Part shown: positions 1 through 8,343 of the stretch, piece after piece
How positions within the stretch are numbered: position 1 is the stretch's first letter
Layout of the letters: the number at the start of each line of letters is the position of its first letter
Source: Chitinophagaceae bacterium UBA2789
GTDB lineage: Bacteria > Bacteroidota > Bacteroidia > Chitinophagales > Chitinophagaceae
DNA length: 11,764 nt
NCBI GenBank assembly: GCA_002352145.1
Contig: DEHX01000052.1
Coordinates: 1-11,764 of the forward strand
Direction: 5' to 3'
Position numbers and translations under genes: made by a program
The notes under the pieces: model-generated
What the model saw: the letters and a program-made list of their open reading frames with translations, nothing else
What the model was told of the DNA's origin: nothing
Databases searched by the model: none

Positions 1-1442
1 TTCCATGCATCACTTCCGCTTTCCCTTCCGCCACCGGTTTCTTTTTCCCCGCCAAAAGCTCCACCAATCTCGGCACCGCTGGTTCCAATGTTCACGTTAG
101 CAATACCACAGTCACTTCCGGCATGTGAAAGAAACTGTTCGGCTTCCCGCATATTCAATGTCATGATTGAAGAAGAAAGTCCTTGTGGTACTTCATTTTG
201 AATGGCAATGGCTTCTTCGATCGTTTTATATTTCAACAAATAAAGAATTGGGGCAAATGTTTCATGCTGTACAATTTTATAATCCGGTTTTGCTTCGGCA
301 ATACAAGGCTTAACATAACAACCACTTTCATAGCCCGGACCAGAGAGAACACCACCCTCCACTATAAAATGGCCTCCTTCTGTTTTGCATTGTTCAATCG
401 AATCCAGGTACATCCTTACGGCATCTTTATCGATCAGGGGTCCCACATGATTTTTCTGGTCCAGGGGATCACCAATACGTAATTGTTTGTAAGCTGATAC
501 GAGTTTATTCTTCACGGTATCATATACATCTTCATGAATGATCAGCCTGCGGGTAGTAGTACAGCGCTGCCCTGCAGTGCCCACGGCGCCGAATAATGCT
601 CCGAGAATGGCAATATCCAAATCCGCTTCTTTAGAAATTATGATAGCATTATTACCACCCAGTTCAAGCAATGACCTGCCTAATCTTGCAGCAACAGTAG
701 CACCTACGGCTTTTCCCATTCTTGTTGAGCCTGTTGCAGATACCAGCGGTATCCTGCTGTCTGCAGCCATCCATTCACCCACTTCACGGCCACCAACAAT
801 TAATCCTGAAACTCCTTCCGGTACATTATTCTTTTTGAAAACTTCTGTAATGATATGCTGACAGGCGATGCCACAAAGCGGAACTTTCTCAGATGGCTTC
901 CATACGCAGACATCACCACATACCCATGCCAGCATACTGTTCCAACTCCATACTGCAACAGGAAAGTTGAATGCAGAGATAATCCCTACAATCCCCAAAG
1001 GGTGATATTGTTCATACATCCGGTGGCCAGGCCTTTCACTGTGCATTGTCAAACCATGTAATTGCCTTGAAAGCCCGACAGCGAAGTCGCAGATATCAAT
1101 CATTTCCTGCACTTCGCCCAGCCCTTCCTGCAGGCTTTTGCCCATTTCATAGGAAACCAGTTTACCCAACGGCTCTTTATATTGTCGGAGTGCTTCTCCG
1201 ATCTGTCTTACTATTTCGCCTCTTTTAGGAGCAGGAACAAGCCTCCATGTCTTGAAAGCTTCTTCTGCTTTTTTTATCACGGCCTCATAGCTTTCTTTAT
1301 CAGCAGCGGTTACGGAACCAATTTTTTTCCCATCAACAGGAGAGAATGAATCGATTATTTCACCTTTTGAATTAATCCACTGTGTTCCGGTGCTAACGCC
1401 TTTATTGGTAGAGTCAATTTTTAATGTGCTTAAGAAGTCCAT
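1..1442 (-). CDS. ALDH7 (antiquitin-type) aldehyde dehydrogenase, amaB/pcd-like, C-terminus cut by window edge
   Basis: NAD(P)-dependent aldehyde dehydrogenase of the ALDH7 family. Known members oxidise L-2-aminoadipate semialdehyde (in equilibrium with piperidine-6-carboxylate) to aminoadipate in lysine/pipecolate breakdown. I translated 480 codons from the ATG at 1442 to the left edge without a stop. Visible landmarks are FNFPVAVWSWN in the Rossmann part, the GSTRMGK cofactor loop, LELGGNN with the general-base Glu260, GTAGQRCTTTRR with the nucleophile Cys294, and the ALDH7 signature NIGTSGAEIGGAFGGEKETG followed by GGRESGSDAW at the edge. Family members are about 510 residues, so roughly 30 are missing on the left. 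The start lies 9 bases after the stop of the TonB receptor gene, so the two are probably co-transcribed. Family assignment is firm; the exact substrate is inferred from the family. Confidence 0.93.
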   Translation of the reverse strand, partial: MDFLSTLKIDSTNKGVSTGTQWINSKGEIIDSFSPVDGKKIGSVTAADKESYEAVIKKAEEAFKTWRLVPAPKRGEIVRQIGEALRQYKEPLGKLVSYEMGKSLQEGLGEVQEMIDICDFAVGLSRQLHGLTMHSERPGHRMYEQYHPLGIVGIISAFNFPVAVWSWNSMLAWVCGDVCVWKPSEKVPLCGIACQHIITEVFKKNNVPEGVSGLIVGGREVGEWMAADSRIPLVSATGSTRMGKAVGATVAARLGRSLLELGGNNAIIISKEADLDIAILGALFGAVGTAGQRCTTTRRLIIHEDVYDTVKNKLVSAYKQLRIGDPLDQKNHVGPLIDKDAVRMYLDSIEQCKTEGGHFIVEGGVLSGPGYESGCYVKPCIAEAKPDYKIVQHETFAPILYLLKYKTIEEAIAIQNEVPQGLSSSIMTLNMREAEQFLSHAGSDCGIANVNIGTSGAEIGGAFGGEKETGGGRESGSDAW

Positions 1443-1451
1443 ACTGTTTTT

Positions 1452-3374
1452 TTAATAGGGCAAAGCTATCTCAATTCCGCCTGATAACCATCGGCCAGGC
1501 ATCACAGCGCCTAAAAGATCGCTGTATCCTTTATTAAAAATGTTGTCGGCCTGTATAAAACATTTTCCCCAGCCATTTTTGGTTGAATAGGCGGCCTTTG
1601 TATTCAGCACAAAATAAGAGGGAGAAATTTCTGCATTAATGGCAGAAGATTTTTGCTCGTCCCGCTGCTTATATACACCATTTACAGAAACAGAGAAAGA
1701 ATGAATGGTGTAGGCAAGCGAGAAATTGGTCATAAATCTTGCATGTGAAGAAATATAAAAAGAGGGTACAGGGTCATCATTTACTGATTTAAGCCAGGTA
1801 AGACCAGCGGTAGCCAAAAGGCTGGCATTTTGACCAAGCTTTTCATTGTAAATTATATCTATTTCCATACCTCTCGTTCTTACTTCTTCAACATTTTTGG
1901 CTAATGCATAATTACCCGCTGGACTCAGGTTCGATTTCCTTGGCATTTCAGCGTAAGGAGTATTGGCCCAATCGATCAGGTTACTATGGTCCCTGTAAAA
2001 GATAGTTCCGCTTATTCTGAAACGGGCGGAGAAATTATAATCAATGCCAATTTCAGCATTCCAGGATTGTTCAGCTTCCAGGTCAGGGTTGCCAATACGG
2101 CCGCTGGACACCAGTTCTTTATTATAGTTATTATATCGTTCGGTAAAATCAGCATCACGGAAAGAACGGCCAACTGAACTCCTGAGGGTTAACTTAGAAG
2201 GAGCCCATGCAATATTCAACTGAGGTGATAATATCCAGCCATAACTCTCGTCCCAGTCCAGGCGAAGACTTTCATTCAGATAAATGCCATTTTTAAGTTT
2301 ATGGCGAAAAATCGAATACGCTGCAGCATGCCATAAGGAATGATTGCCCCTGTCATTGGAACGAATTTCTTTGCGATGCACTTGTAAGCCCCCGGTATAA
2401 CCATGTTTTTTATTGATGTCTGCCGAATAATATAACTGTGAAGTAAATAAGCTTGTCCTGTTATCGTTGGGAACACTAGCTGGCCTGAACCAGTATTGAT
2501 CCCGCAGTTTTTTATATGCAGCATCAAAATTCAGGGTTCCCCGGTTTGTTTTCTTTTGAAGATTCAGGTGGTTCCACCAGGTATTTACTTTTTCTTCCGC
2601 GGTATCGCTGTTAAAAGTAGTATAGAAATTTTGCGCATTAAATTTTCTGAGATCAGCAGCAGTCCTGAAGTTTAACCTCCAGTCTTTTGCCAGTCCCTGT
2701 GAGAAAGAAATATTAGCGGTTGTTAAATGAAAGAAGCCATTTGTTCCTCTTAATGGCTGGCCATTTGCATTATTAGACAAAATGCCAGCTGCGAAGGCAG
2801 ATTTATTTTTGGAATAGCTTACATATGCATCGCCATTAAACAGTCCATATTCTCCTGCAACCGTTTTGGCTTTAATTTGATTTTTGTTTTTACTATTGGA
2901 AAATGTTTTTGTGATAATATTTACTACACCCCCTACAGCCTCTGAGCCCCAGATAGCAGATGCAGCGCCTTTCAGGATTTCCACTCTTTCTATTTCAGAC
3001 GGATGTATTGGTACATACATGCTGAAATGGCCTGTAAGCGGATCGTTTAATTTTACACCGTCAATGATCACCAATACCTGCTGAAAAGTGCCACCCCTGA
3101 TTACAATGTCACTTTGTGATCCCTGTGGCCCCCTTTGCTGTACTTCAATCCCCGGCAGATAACGAAGTAAATCGTCAACAGAATGAACAGGTAGTTTAGA
3201 AAAGCTTTCACCTTTTATGGCAACGATATTTCTTCCGCTCTCTTTTTGTTTCTGTGCAGATAATGTGGCGGTGATGATGACGTTATCTAATTGCAGGGTG
3301 CTGTCCTGGGCAACAATAATATGGGAAACTGTAAGAAGCATTACAGCAAAAAATGCCCTTTTCGCAATACTCAT
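1452..3374 (-). CDS. TonB-dependent outer-membrane receptor (BtuB/Cir-like)
   Basis: Outer-membrane 22-stranded barrel receptor that imports a scarce nutrient using TonB-ExbBD energy. Residues 1-22 are a Sec signal peptide (SIAKRAFF then a hydrophobic core, cleavage near VAQ-D). A probable TonB box, LDNVIITA, lies at 29-36. The plug domain spans about 45-155 and contains VDDLLRYLPGIEV, IVIRGG, VLVIIDGVKLND, IERVEILKG and AIWGSEAVGGVVNIIT. The rest, 160-640, is barrel with alternating aromatic strands, a late FNKGYSDLLGAVMPGRW segment, and a terminal aromatic residue (Y640) as in barrel proteins. There is no N-terminal carboxypeptidase-regulatory domain and no SusD-like partner, so it is not a typical SusC. 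Automatic pipelines often label such proteins BtuB, but no cobalamin riboswitch fits in the roughly 70-base leader, so the ligand is unknown. It heads a likely two-gene unit with the downstream ALDH7 gene. Confidence 0.93.
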   Translation of the reverse strand: MSIAKRAFFAVMLLTVSHIIVAQDSTLQLDNVIITATLSAQKQKESGRNIVAIKGESFSKLPVHSVDDLLRYLPGIEVQQRGPQGSQSDIVIRGGTFQQVLVIIDGVKLNDPLTGHFSMYVPIHPSEIERVEILKGAASAIWGSEAVGGVVNIITKTFSNSKNKNQIKAKTVAGEYGLFNGDAYVSYSKNKSAFAAGILSNNANGQPLRGTNGFFHLTTANISFSQGLAKDWRLNFRTAADLRKFNAQNFYTTFNSDTAEEKVNTWWNHLNLQKKTNRGTLNFDAAYKKLRDQYWFRPASVPNDNRTSLFTSQLYYSADINKKHGYTGGLQVHRKEIRSNDRGNHSLWHAAAYSIFRHKLKNGIYLNESLRLDWDESYGWILSPQLNIAWAPSKLTLRSSVGRSFRDADFTERYNNYNKELVSSGRIGNPDLEAEQSWNAEIGIDYNFSARFRISGTIFYRDHSNLIDWANTPYAEMPRKSNLSPAGNYALAKNVEEVRTRGMEIDIIYNEKLGQNASLLATAGLTWLKSVNDDPVPSFYISSHARFMTNFSLAYTIHSFSVSVNGVYKQRDEQKSSAINAEISPSYFVLNTKAAYSTKNGWGKCFIQADNIFNKGYSDLLGAVMPGRWLSGGIEIALPY

Positions 3375-3390
3375 ACGTTGGTTTTGGGCG

Positions 3391-3398
3391 CAAAAATA
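3391..3398 (-). promoter_or_regulatory. Candidate Bacteroidota -7 box for the TonB receptor gene
   Basis: On the minus strand this reads TATTTTTG, a full match to the Bacteroidota primary sigma -7 consensus TAnnTTTG. It ends 16 bases before the receptor ATG, implying a very short leader. It lies downstream of the terminator at 3444-3471, where a fresh promoter is expected. I see no clear TTG at the -33 position, so the call rests on the -7 match and the location. Confidence 0.45.
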
Positions 3399-3443
3399 GG
3401 GGAGTACTCATAATCAGTTTGTCATGTAATTGTTCTAAATAGA

Positions 3444-3471
3444 AAAAGCTGTTTATGATTAAACAGCTTTT
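3444..3471 (-). terminator. Intrinsic terminator after the lipoprotein gene
   Basis: Perfect inverted repeat with 12-bp arms (AAAAGCTGTTTA at 3444-3455 and TAAACAGCTTTT at 3460-3471) and a 4-base loop. Read on the minus strand, the second arm runs into a T-rich stretch (TTTTTCTATTT). It starts 24 bases after the stop of the lipoprotein gene, so it marks the 3' end of the long minus-strand gene run. The arms are A/T-rich at both ends, so it could also work in the other direction, but no plus-strand gene is nearby. Confidence 0.85.
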
Positions 3472-3495
3472 AAAATAATTGTCCTACTACTGAAC

Positions 3496-4413
3496 TTAGT
3501 GATAGGTTACAGAAAAGTATCCCTCAGTTAGTAATGTGAAAGCTAAAGGATTCAGTAACTCTTCTGACCGGAAATTGAAATTGCCCCTGATCCGTTTAGT
3601 AGATGTGTTATGAGAAATTATCTGAAGCGTACCGCTTACGGAAGCCTGTGAATTTTGAGGATTGCTATTAGGATTATACTGCCCGATATAGGTGCCTCCA
3701 AAAAAATCCAGGGTATAGGATCCCGGGGTAATGTCTGCAGGAAAAATTAGGCCAACTACTTTTGAAGCGGTTGCATCAGTGCCCGAAACAGCTATTGTAG
3801 CAGGTAATGGAGGAACAGCGGGGGCTTTTACCGCAAATATGGTGGGTGGATTCCATTGTGTACCGGAAATTTTCACTTTAAAAGTATCAGTGGCATTGGC
3901 AGGCGGCAATGTTGTGGTGTAGCTTAAATTAGTAAAACTTCCTTCTGTAATATTTCTGCCAAGACCATCCATCATTCTGAACACTTTGAATGAAAATGTA
4001 CCACTCATTTTTTTATTGGCTGTATCGATAGATGTAATATTTACTTCGCCACCGCTTTCTGTGGGATAAGTGCCCTGGTTCGTTGTAAATGCAATAGGGT
4101 TTGGCAGCGTGCTGTCGATGTATGCAGCGGCATTCATCGTGGCATCACTTAGTGTGTACCGGTGCACACCGGAATCTGCCAGGGTAATGGTTATATACTT
4201 TTTGTCTGTACTGTAACCAGATATGTTTATTAACCCCTGCATCCTGCTGGCTCCTGCTCCTTTATTGGCCACCCATTGTGAGCCTTCGATTTTGGCCCTG
4301 AAATCGCCTGTAACAGTGTTATTGTCATCGTCAAATGAAATTTCCTTTTGACAAGATTGAAATAAAAAAAGGGTAGTTATGGCCGTAAAGAACAGGAATA
4401 GTTGTTGTTTCAT
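3496..4413 (-). CDS. Two-repeat DUF6252-like lipoprotein, possibly surface-exposed
   Basis: Predicted secreted lipoprotein of unknown function. Residues 1-20 form a lipoprotein signal peptide (charged start, Phe/Leu-rich core) ending FQS before Cys21. The residues after the lipidated cysteine, QKEI then FDDD, resemble the acidic lipoprotein export signal described in Bacteroidota for surface display. The mature part is an internal duplication: about 37-165 and 177-304. Matched blocks are FRAKIEGSQW/FKVKISGTQW, INISGYSTD/IAVSGTDAT, GEVNITSIDTANKKMSGTF/GTLQIISHNTSTKRIRGNF and TEGSFTNLSY/TEGYFSVTYH. The pattern agrees with my memory of the DUF6252 family (small beta-rich Bacteroidota lipoproteins), but I cannot confirm it by a profile search. 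It follows panB by 36 bases and is the last gene before the terminator, so it may be co-transcribed with panB; a link to pantothenate is not implied. Confidence 0.85.
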   Translation of the reverse strand: MKQQLFLFFTAITTLFLFQSCQKEISFDDDNNTVTGDFRAKIEGSQWVANKGAGASRMQGLINISGYSTDKKYITITLADSGVHRYTLSDATMNAAAYIDSTLPNPIAFTTNQGTYPTESGGEVNITSIDTANKKMSGTFSFKVFRMMDGLGRNITEGSFTNLSYTTTLPPANATDTFKVKISGTQWNPPTIFAVKAPAVPPLPATIAVSGTDATASKVVGLIFPADITPGSYTLDFFGGTYIGQYNPNSNPQNSQASVSGTLQIISHNTSTKRIRGNFNFRSEELLNPLAFTLLTEGYFSVTYH

Positions 4414-4449
4414 AAATTGAATGAATAGTAAAATATAAAATTAGGGGTT

Positions 4450-5265
4450 TTAATATTGTTCCTGGTCATTTGGGAAATCACCGGATTTCACATCACTGAT
4501 ATATTGCTGTACTCCTTTAACTGCCAGTTCATGAATATTCAGGTACTGTCGCAAAAACCTCGGTTTGAATTCTGTATTTATTCCGAGCATATCATGCATC
4601 ACCAGTACTTGTCCGTCGCAATCGCCACCGGCGCCAATACCAATGGTAGGTATAGTTAAACTTTCTGAAACTTCTTTTGCCAGTTCAGCAGGAATTTTTT
4701 CCAGTACAATGGCAAAGCAACCTGCTTCCTCCAACAATTTGGCGTCTCTCCTTAATTTATCAGCTTCTGTGCCCCCCTTGGCTCTTACAGCGTATGTCCC
4801 AAACTTGTAGATTGACTGGGGTATTAGCCCAAGGTGACCCATTACCGGTATACCCGCTGATACGATCTTGCGGATGGAATCGATAACTTCTTCACCCCCT
4901 TCCATTTTCACAGAATGGGCGCCGGTTTCTTTCATGATACGTATAGCGGAGGCCAATGCAATATCAGAGTTGGATTGATAAGACCCAAAGGGAAGGTCAA
5001 CCACTACCAGGCATCTTTCAACACCTCTTATCACAGAAGAAGCATGATAGATCATCTGGTCAAGTGTGATAGGCAGGGTGGTTTCATGTCCGGCCATCAC
5101 ATTTGAAGCTGAATCACCTACCAATATTACATCTATGCCGGCACTGTCAATGATTTTTGCAAATGAAAAGTCATAGGCAGTCAGCATGGAAATCTTTTCA
5201 CCTGCGTTTTTCATTTTTTGCAGTGTGTTGGTCGTTACCCTTTTTACTTCTTTGTTTACAGACAT
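4450..5265 (-). CDS. panB: 3-methyl-2-oxobutanoate hydroxymethyltransferase (ketopantoate synthase)
   Basis: Cytoplasmic enzyme transferring a hydroxymethyl group from 5,10-methylene-tetrahydrofolate to 2-oxoisovalerate, giving ketopantoate, the first committed step to pantothenate and CoA. The 271-residue length and the (beta/alpha)8 motif set are typical: MLTAYDFSFA near the start, VGDSASNVMAGHETTLPIT (metal ligand Asp51), VVDLPFGSY (Asp90), VKMEGGEE (Glu122), GHLGLIPQS, and the catalytic Glu189 in LEKIP, followed by IPTIGIGAGGDCDGQVLV. All expected metal-binding and catalytic positions are intact. The ATG at 5265 gives the usual short N-terminal lead. It begins 27 bases after the ppx stop, which suggests read-through from the polyphosphate genes. 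PanC, two steps later in the pathway, is about 5 kb upstream in the same direction. Confidence 0.98.
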   Translation of the reverse strand: MSVNKEVKRVTTNTLQKMKNAGEKISMLTAYDFSFAKIIDSAGIDVILVGDSASNVMAGHETTLPITLDQMIYHASSVIRGVERCLVVVDLPFGSYQSNSDIALASAIRIMKETGAHSVKMEGGEEVIDSIRKIVSAGIPVMGHLGLIPQSIYKFGTYAVRAKGGTEADKLRRDAKLLEEAGCFAIVLEKIPAELAKEVSESLTIPTIGIGAGGDCDGQVLVMHDMLGINTEFKPRFLRQYLNIHELAVKGVQQYISDVKSGDFPNDQEQY

Positions 5266-5292
5266 AAAACCTGGTTTGAATATGATTTTCGG

Positions 5293-6189
5293 TCAGATCT
5301 CCATATCTTTTAGCTTCACCTCTTCGTATAGTGTATGTATCAATCCATCGGCCAGACCGATTTTAGGAACAAATATTTCATTCGCATCGGCCCAACGCAT
5401 CACATTGATATAGATGAGCAAGGCTGGTACAATTACATCTGCCCTGTCTTCTCTTAACTTATGCAGACTGATACGTTGGGAAAGAGAAAGGTTGCTGAAT
5501 TCCTTGTAATAATCTCTCAGCAGGTCAAGTTGGAGTGGTTTACCTTCTTTTCTTTTAGAAATGGAGAATATTTTATTAATATTCCCTCCAGAACCGATTG
5601 CTGTTACATGGTGATAGCCTTTTGTTTTGTTGCGGATGAATTCTTTTAATTCATCCCAGGCTGCTTCGGTAACCTGGTTCTTCAGCAATCGGATAGTGCC
5701 TATATTGAATGATTTCTTAAAAACCAGTTTGCCATCGCTGAAAAAAGTAAGTTCTGTGCTGCCGCCCCCTACATCAATATACAGATAAGATTCGTCGTTG
5801 GTTAAATTCTCGGCTATATGGTTTTCATATATCAATGAAGCTTCCTGGTCGCCACTGATGATCTCAATATCAATACCTGTTTCTGCTTTCACCTTTTTTA
5901 TTATCTCCGGAGAATTGGCAGCATCACGCATGGCGGATGTGGCGCATGCCTTCAGGTGTTTTACTTCATAGACATCGATCAGAAGTTTATAAGACTTGAT
6001 AGTTTTAATAATCTTCTCAACTTTACCATCGGAAATTTCACCTTTATCAAAAACATCGAAACCTAGACGCAGGGGCACCCTGACCAGTACTACTTTGATG
6101 AATTCATTTACTCCCTGTGGTCCTGCTATAACATCTGTGATCAATAATCTTGCGGCGTTACTTCCAATATCAATGGCTGCCAGTCTCAC
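5293..6189 (-). CDS. ppx: Ppx/GppA-family phosphatase (probable exopolyphosphatase), GTG start
   Basis: ASKHA-fold hydrolase that removes terminal phosphate from polyphosphate; some relatives hydrolyse pppGpp, and sequence alone does not separate the two. Motifs: DIGSNAARLLI at 7-17 (phosphate loop 1), ATSAMRDAAN at 83-92, SGDQEASLIY with the likely catalytic glutamate at 116, DVGGGSTEL at 139-147 (phosphate loop 2), GSGGNI at 199-204 and REDRADVIVPALLI at 246-259. At 298 residues it has only the two ASKHA subdomains; the C-terminal HD-like extension of the roughly 500-residue E. coli enzyme is absent, as in many short Ppx proteins. The start is GTG at 6189. The reading frame is closed by a TAG a short way upstream with no ATG between, and the DIGSN motif must sit near the N-terminus. 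The gene overlaps the ppk1 end by 20 bases, so the pair is probably translationally coupled. Confidence 0.93.
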   Translation of the reverse strand: MRLAAIDIGSNAARLLITDVIAGPQGVNEFIKVVLVRVPLRLGFDVFDKGEISDGKVEKIIKTIKSYKLLIDVYEVKHLKACATSAMRDAANSPEIIKKVKAETGIDIEIISGDQEASLIYENHIAENLTNDESYLYIDVGGGSTELTFFSDGKLVFKKSFNIGTIRLLKNQVTEAAWDELKEFIRNKTKGYHHVTAIGSGGNINKIFSISKRKEGKPLQLDLLRDYYKEFSNLSLSQRISLHKLREDRADVIVPALLIYINVMRWADANEIFVPKIGLADGLIHTLYEEVKLKDMEI

Positions 6190-8269
6190 GGTTTGTCTTT
6201 GTTTTATTGAAGAGGTAGCTATAGGTTTCTACCTGTGATCTTATTTTCTTTTTGGTGGTTCTGACATATTCGTTATCCAGTTCGTTGTTCAACCATCTTG
6301 CCTTGACATTGTCCTGCAATTGAATATCAAGTATGTCAATCAGTTCCTGTTTCAGTTCTTCGTGCCATATCGGGCAAGTGGCTTCAACCCTGTGTTCAAG
6401 ATTTCGAACCATCCAGTCGGCCGAAGATATATAAACTTTCTCTTTGCCTTTGTTGTGAAATACCCACACCCTTGCATGTTCAAGGTATTCGTCCACAATA
6501 CTTATAGCTTTAACAGGCTTTCGGAATTTTTCATTTTCTGAAAGCATGCAGAAAATACCCCTCACTATTAATTTTATCTGCACGCCGGCCCTTGCCGCTT
6601 CGTACAATTTCTGAATCATTTCTTCATCAGAAAGTGAATTCATTTTAAGTGTTATGTACGCCGGTTTTTTCTTTCTGGCCTGTTTGATCTCTTCATCAAT
6701 CAGCCGGATCATTTCCCTTTTAACAAAAAACGGGCTGGGTATGATAGCTTTACATTCTTTCAGAACATTCATGCCTATTTTGGGTTGTTCAAGAAAGTTG
6801 AAGATCCGGTTCACATCCGCCATTATTTTTTGATTGGAAGTTAACAGGCAGTGATCGGCGTATACTTTCGCCGTTCTTTCGCTGAGATTGCCGGTACTCA
6901 CAAAACCATAATAAAAGAAGTTGTGATCCTTTGTTCTCTTTTTTATCACACAAACCTTGGCATGTACTTTCATATTGGGTATACCTACCAGCACTTTTGC
7001 GCCTTCTTCTTCCAGTCTCTCTTTCCATTCCAGGTTTGCTTCTTCTTCAAACCTTGCCCGTAACTCCAGCATTACCGTTACTTCTTTTCCATTGCGAACT
7101 GCATTGATCAGTGCATTTATAATCTTGGACTGCGGCGCCAGGCGGTAACAGGTAATTTTAATACTGCTCACATCGGGATCAAATGCTGCTTCCCGCAATA
7201 AGTCGATCAACGGAAGAAAAGAATGATAAGGAAAGTTGAGCAATACATCTTTTTCCATAATCACATCAGTAACTCTCCGTACCGTTAACAGCGGATGATC
7301 AAAAGGTTTTTTCCGGAGTCTTTTTTCTTTGAATACCTGGTCGGGAAAATCCATAAAGTGACGGAAATTATGAATACGGCCACCGGGAATGAGGTTATCT
7401 CTTTTGGAAAGATTTAATCTTCTGACGAGGTATTCCAGCAAGCCGGGGTCCATTTCCCGGTCGTAAACAAATCTTACAGGCTTGCCTTTTCGCCGGTTCT
7501 TGATACCTTTTTCTAATTTTTGAATAATGCTGGTGGAGATATCTTCGTCAATATCAATTTCAGCATCCCGGGTTACTTTGAAAATATGTGACTGGTACTG
7601 ATCATAACCGAAGTATGAAAAAATCTCAGGTAAATTGAAACGGATTACATCTTCAAGCAGGATAATGTGGTTTTCATCAGGTTTTGGGGAAGGCAGAATG
7701 GTGAAGCGGCCCAGCGTACGGCTGGGAATTTCGATCAGTGCATACTTTCTTTTAAGGGCACTCTCTTTTTTCCACATAACCACACCGAGGTAAATAGATT
7801 TATCACGCAAAGCAGGGAACTCTGTTATATTCTCAATCATTAATGGTATAACATCTGAACTTACTTCTTCTTCAAAATAATTACTGACAAACTGCTGTTG
7901 TTCTGCGTTCAGTTCTTTTTCAGTCCGCAGGTAGATCTTCTGCAGATTGAGCTCTTTCATTACCTCCTCCCAGATACGGTTGAACTCACCCTGCTGGTTC
8001 AATACGATCATCTGTATTTCATCAATTATTTGCTGGGGATTGTTCTCCAAGTGCATGTTGGCTTTGCTGCCAAATTGTATCATACGACGAAGCGTAGCTA
8101 CCCTTACCCGGAAAAACTCATCCAGGTTATTGGAGAAAATACCAAGGAAGCGTATCCGTTCTCTCAGTGGTACAGTAGGATCAGCTGCTTCCTGTAATAC
8201 TCTTGCATTGAATGATAGCCAGCTGATATCTCTTGCAATAGTTTTTCTTTTGATTCCCGGTTGTGCCAT
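6170..8269 (-). CDS. ppk1: Polyphosphate kinase 1
   Basis: Reversibly transfers the gamma-phosphate of ATP onto growing inorganic polyphosphate, through a phosphohistidine intermediate. The 699-residue length is normal. The N-terminal domain is seen in ISWLSFNARVLQEA (15-28) and NNLDEFFRVRVATLRR (47-62). The head domain follows, and then two PLD-like catalytic domains. Key residues are Arg376 in TCYRLA, Arg406 in ELRARFEE, the autophosphorylated His436 in MKVHAKV, VSTGNLSERTAKVYAD (457-472), and the second conserved histidine, His598, in YLEHARVWVF, followed by VYISSADWMVRN (612-623). These correspond to His435 and His592 of the E. coli enzyme. A 74-base gap separates it from rfaE2; that gap holds a near -7 box (TAACTTTA at 8292-8299) but no convincing promoter, so it may have its own start or be read through from upstream. 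Confidence 0.98.
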   Translation of the reverse strand: MAQPGIKRKTIARDISWLSFNARVLQEAADPTVPLRERIRFLGIFSNNLDEFFRVRVATLRRMIQFGSKANMHLENNPQQIIDEIQMIVLNQQGEFNRIWEEVMKELNLQKIYLRTEKELNAEQQQFVSNYFEEEVSSDVIPLMIENITEFPALRDKSIYLGVVMWKKESALKRKYALIEIPSRTLGRFTILPSPKPDENHIILLEDVIRFNLPEIFSYFGYDQYQSHIFKVTRDAEIDIDEDISTSIIQKLEKGIKNRRKGKPVRFVYDREMDPGLLEYLVRRLNLSKRDNLIPGGRIHNFRHFMDFPDQVFKEKRLRKKPFDHPLLTVRRVTDVIMEKDVLLNFPYHSFLPLIDLLREAAFDPDVSSIKITCYRLAPQSKIINALINAVRNGKEVTVMLELRARFEEEANLEWKERLEEEGAKVLVGIPNMKVHAKVCVIKKRTKDHNFFYYGFVSTGNLSERTAKVYADHCLLTSNQKIMADVNRIFNFLEQPKIGMNVLKECKAIIPSPFFVKREMIRLIDEEIKQARKKKPAYITLKMNSLSDEEMIQKLYEAARAGVQIKLIVRGIFCMLSENEKFRKPVKAISIVDEYLEHARVWVFHNKGKEKVYISSADWMVRNLEHRVEATCPIWHEELKQELIDILDIQLQDNVKARWLNNELDNEYVRTTKKKIRSQVETYSYLFNKTKTNRETGSH

Positions 8270-8343
8270 TGGTTAATGATTCTGATTGTAGTAAAGTTAA
8301 CAAAGGAGTGCTAACCGCGGTATTAAGTTTACAGGTTTGCGGC

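Noticed and set aside
538..861. Plus-strand open frames within the aldehyde dehydrogenase region
   Set aside because: The opposite strand has 480 uninterrupted codons with clear ALDH7 motifs; the plus-strand frames are shadows with no recognisable family.
3375..3443. Cobalamin riboswitch upstream of the BtuB-like receptor
   Set aside because: The leader between the terminator and the ATG is about 70 bases, too short, and has no B12-box-like sequence or paired structure.
4156..4175. Near-palindromic ACCGGTGCACACCGG-like segment inside the lipoprotein gene
   Set aside because: Lies in well-conserved coding sequence with no sign of a regulatory site; short GC-rich palindromes arise by chance.
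7947..8276. Plus-strand open frame of 109 codons opposite the ppk1 N-terminus
   Set aside because: Antisense to the conserved Ppk1 N-terminal domain, with biased low-complexity composition and no leader or promoter.
8292..8299. TAACTTTA as a -7 box for ppk1
   Set aside because: One mismatch to consensus and no TTG at the -33 distance; too weak to annotate as a promoter.
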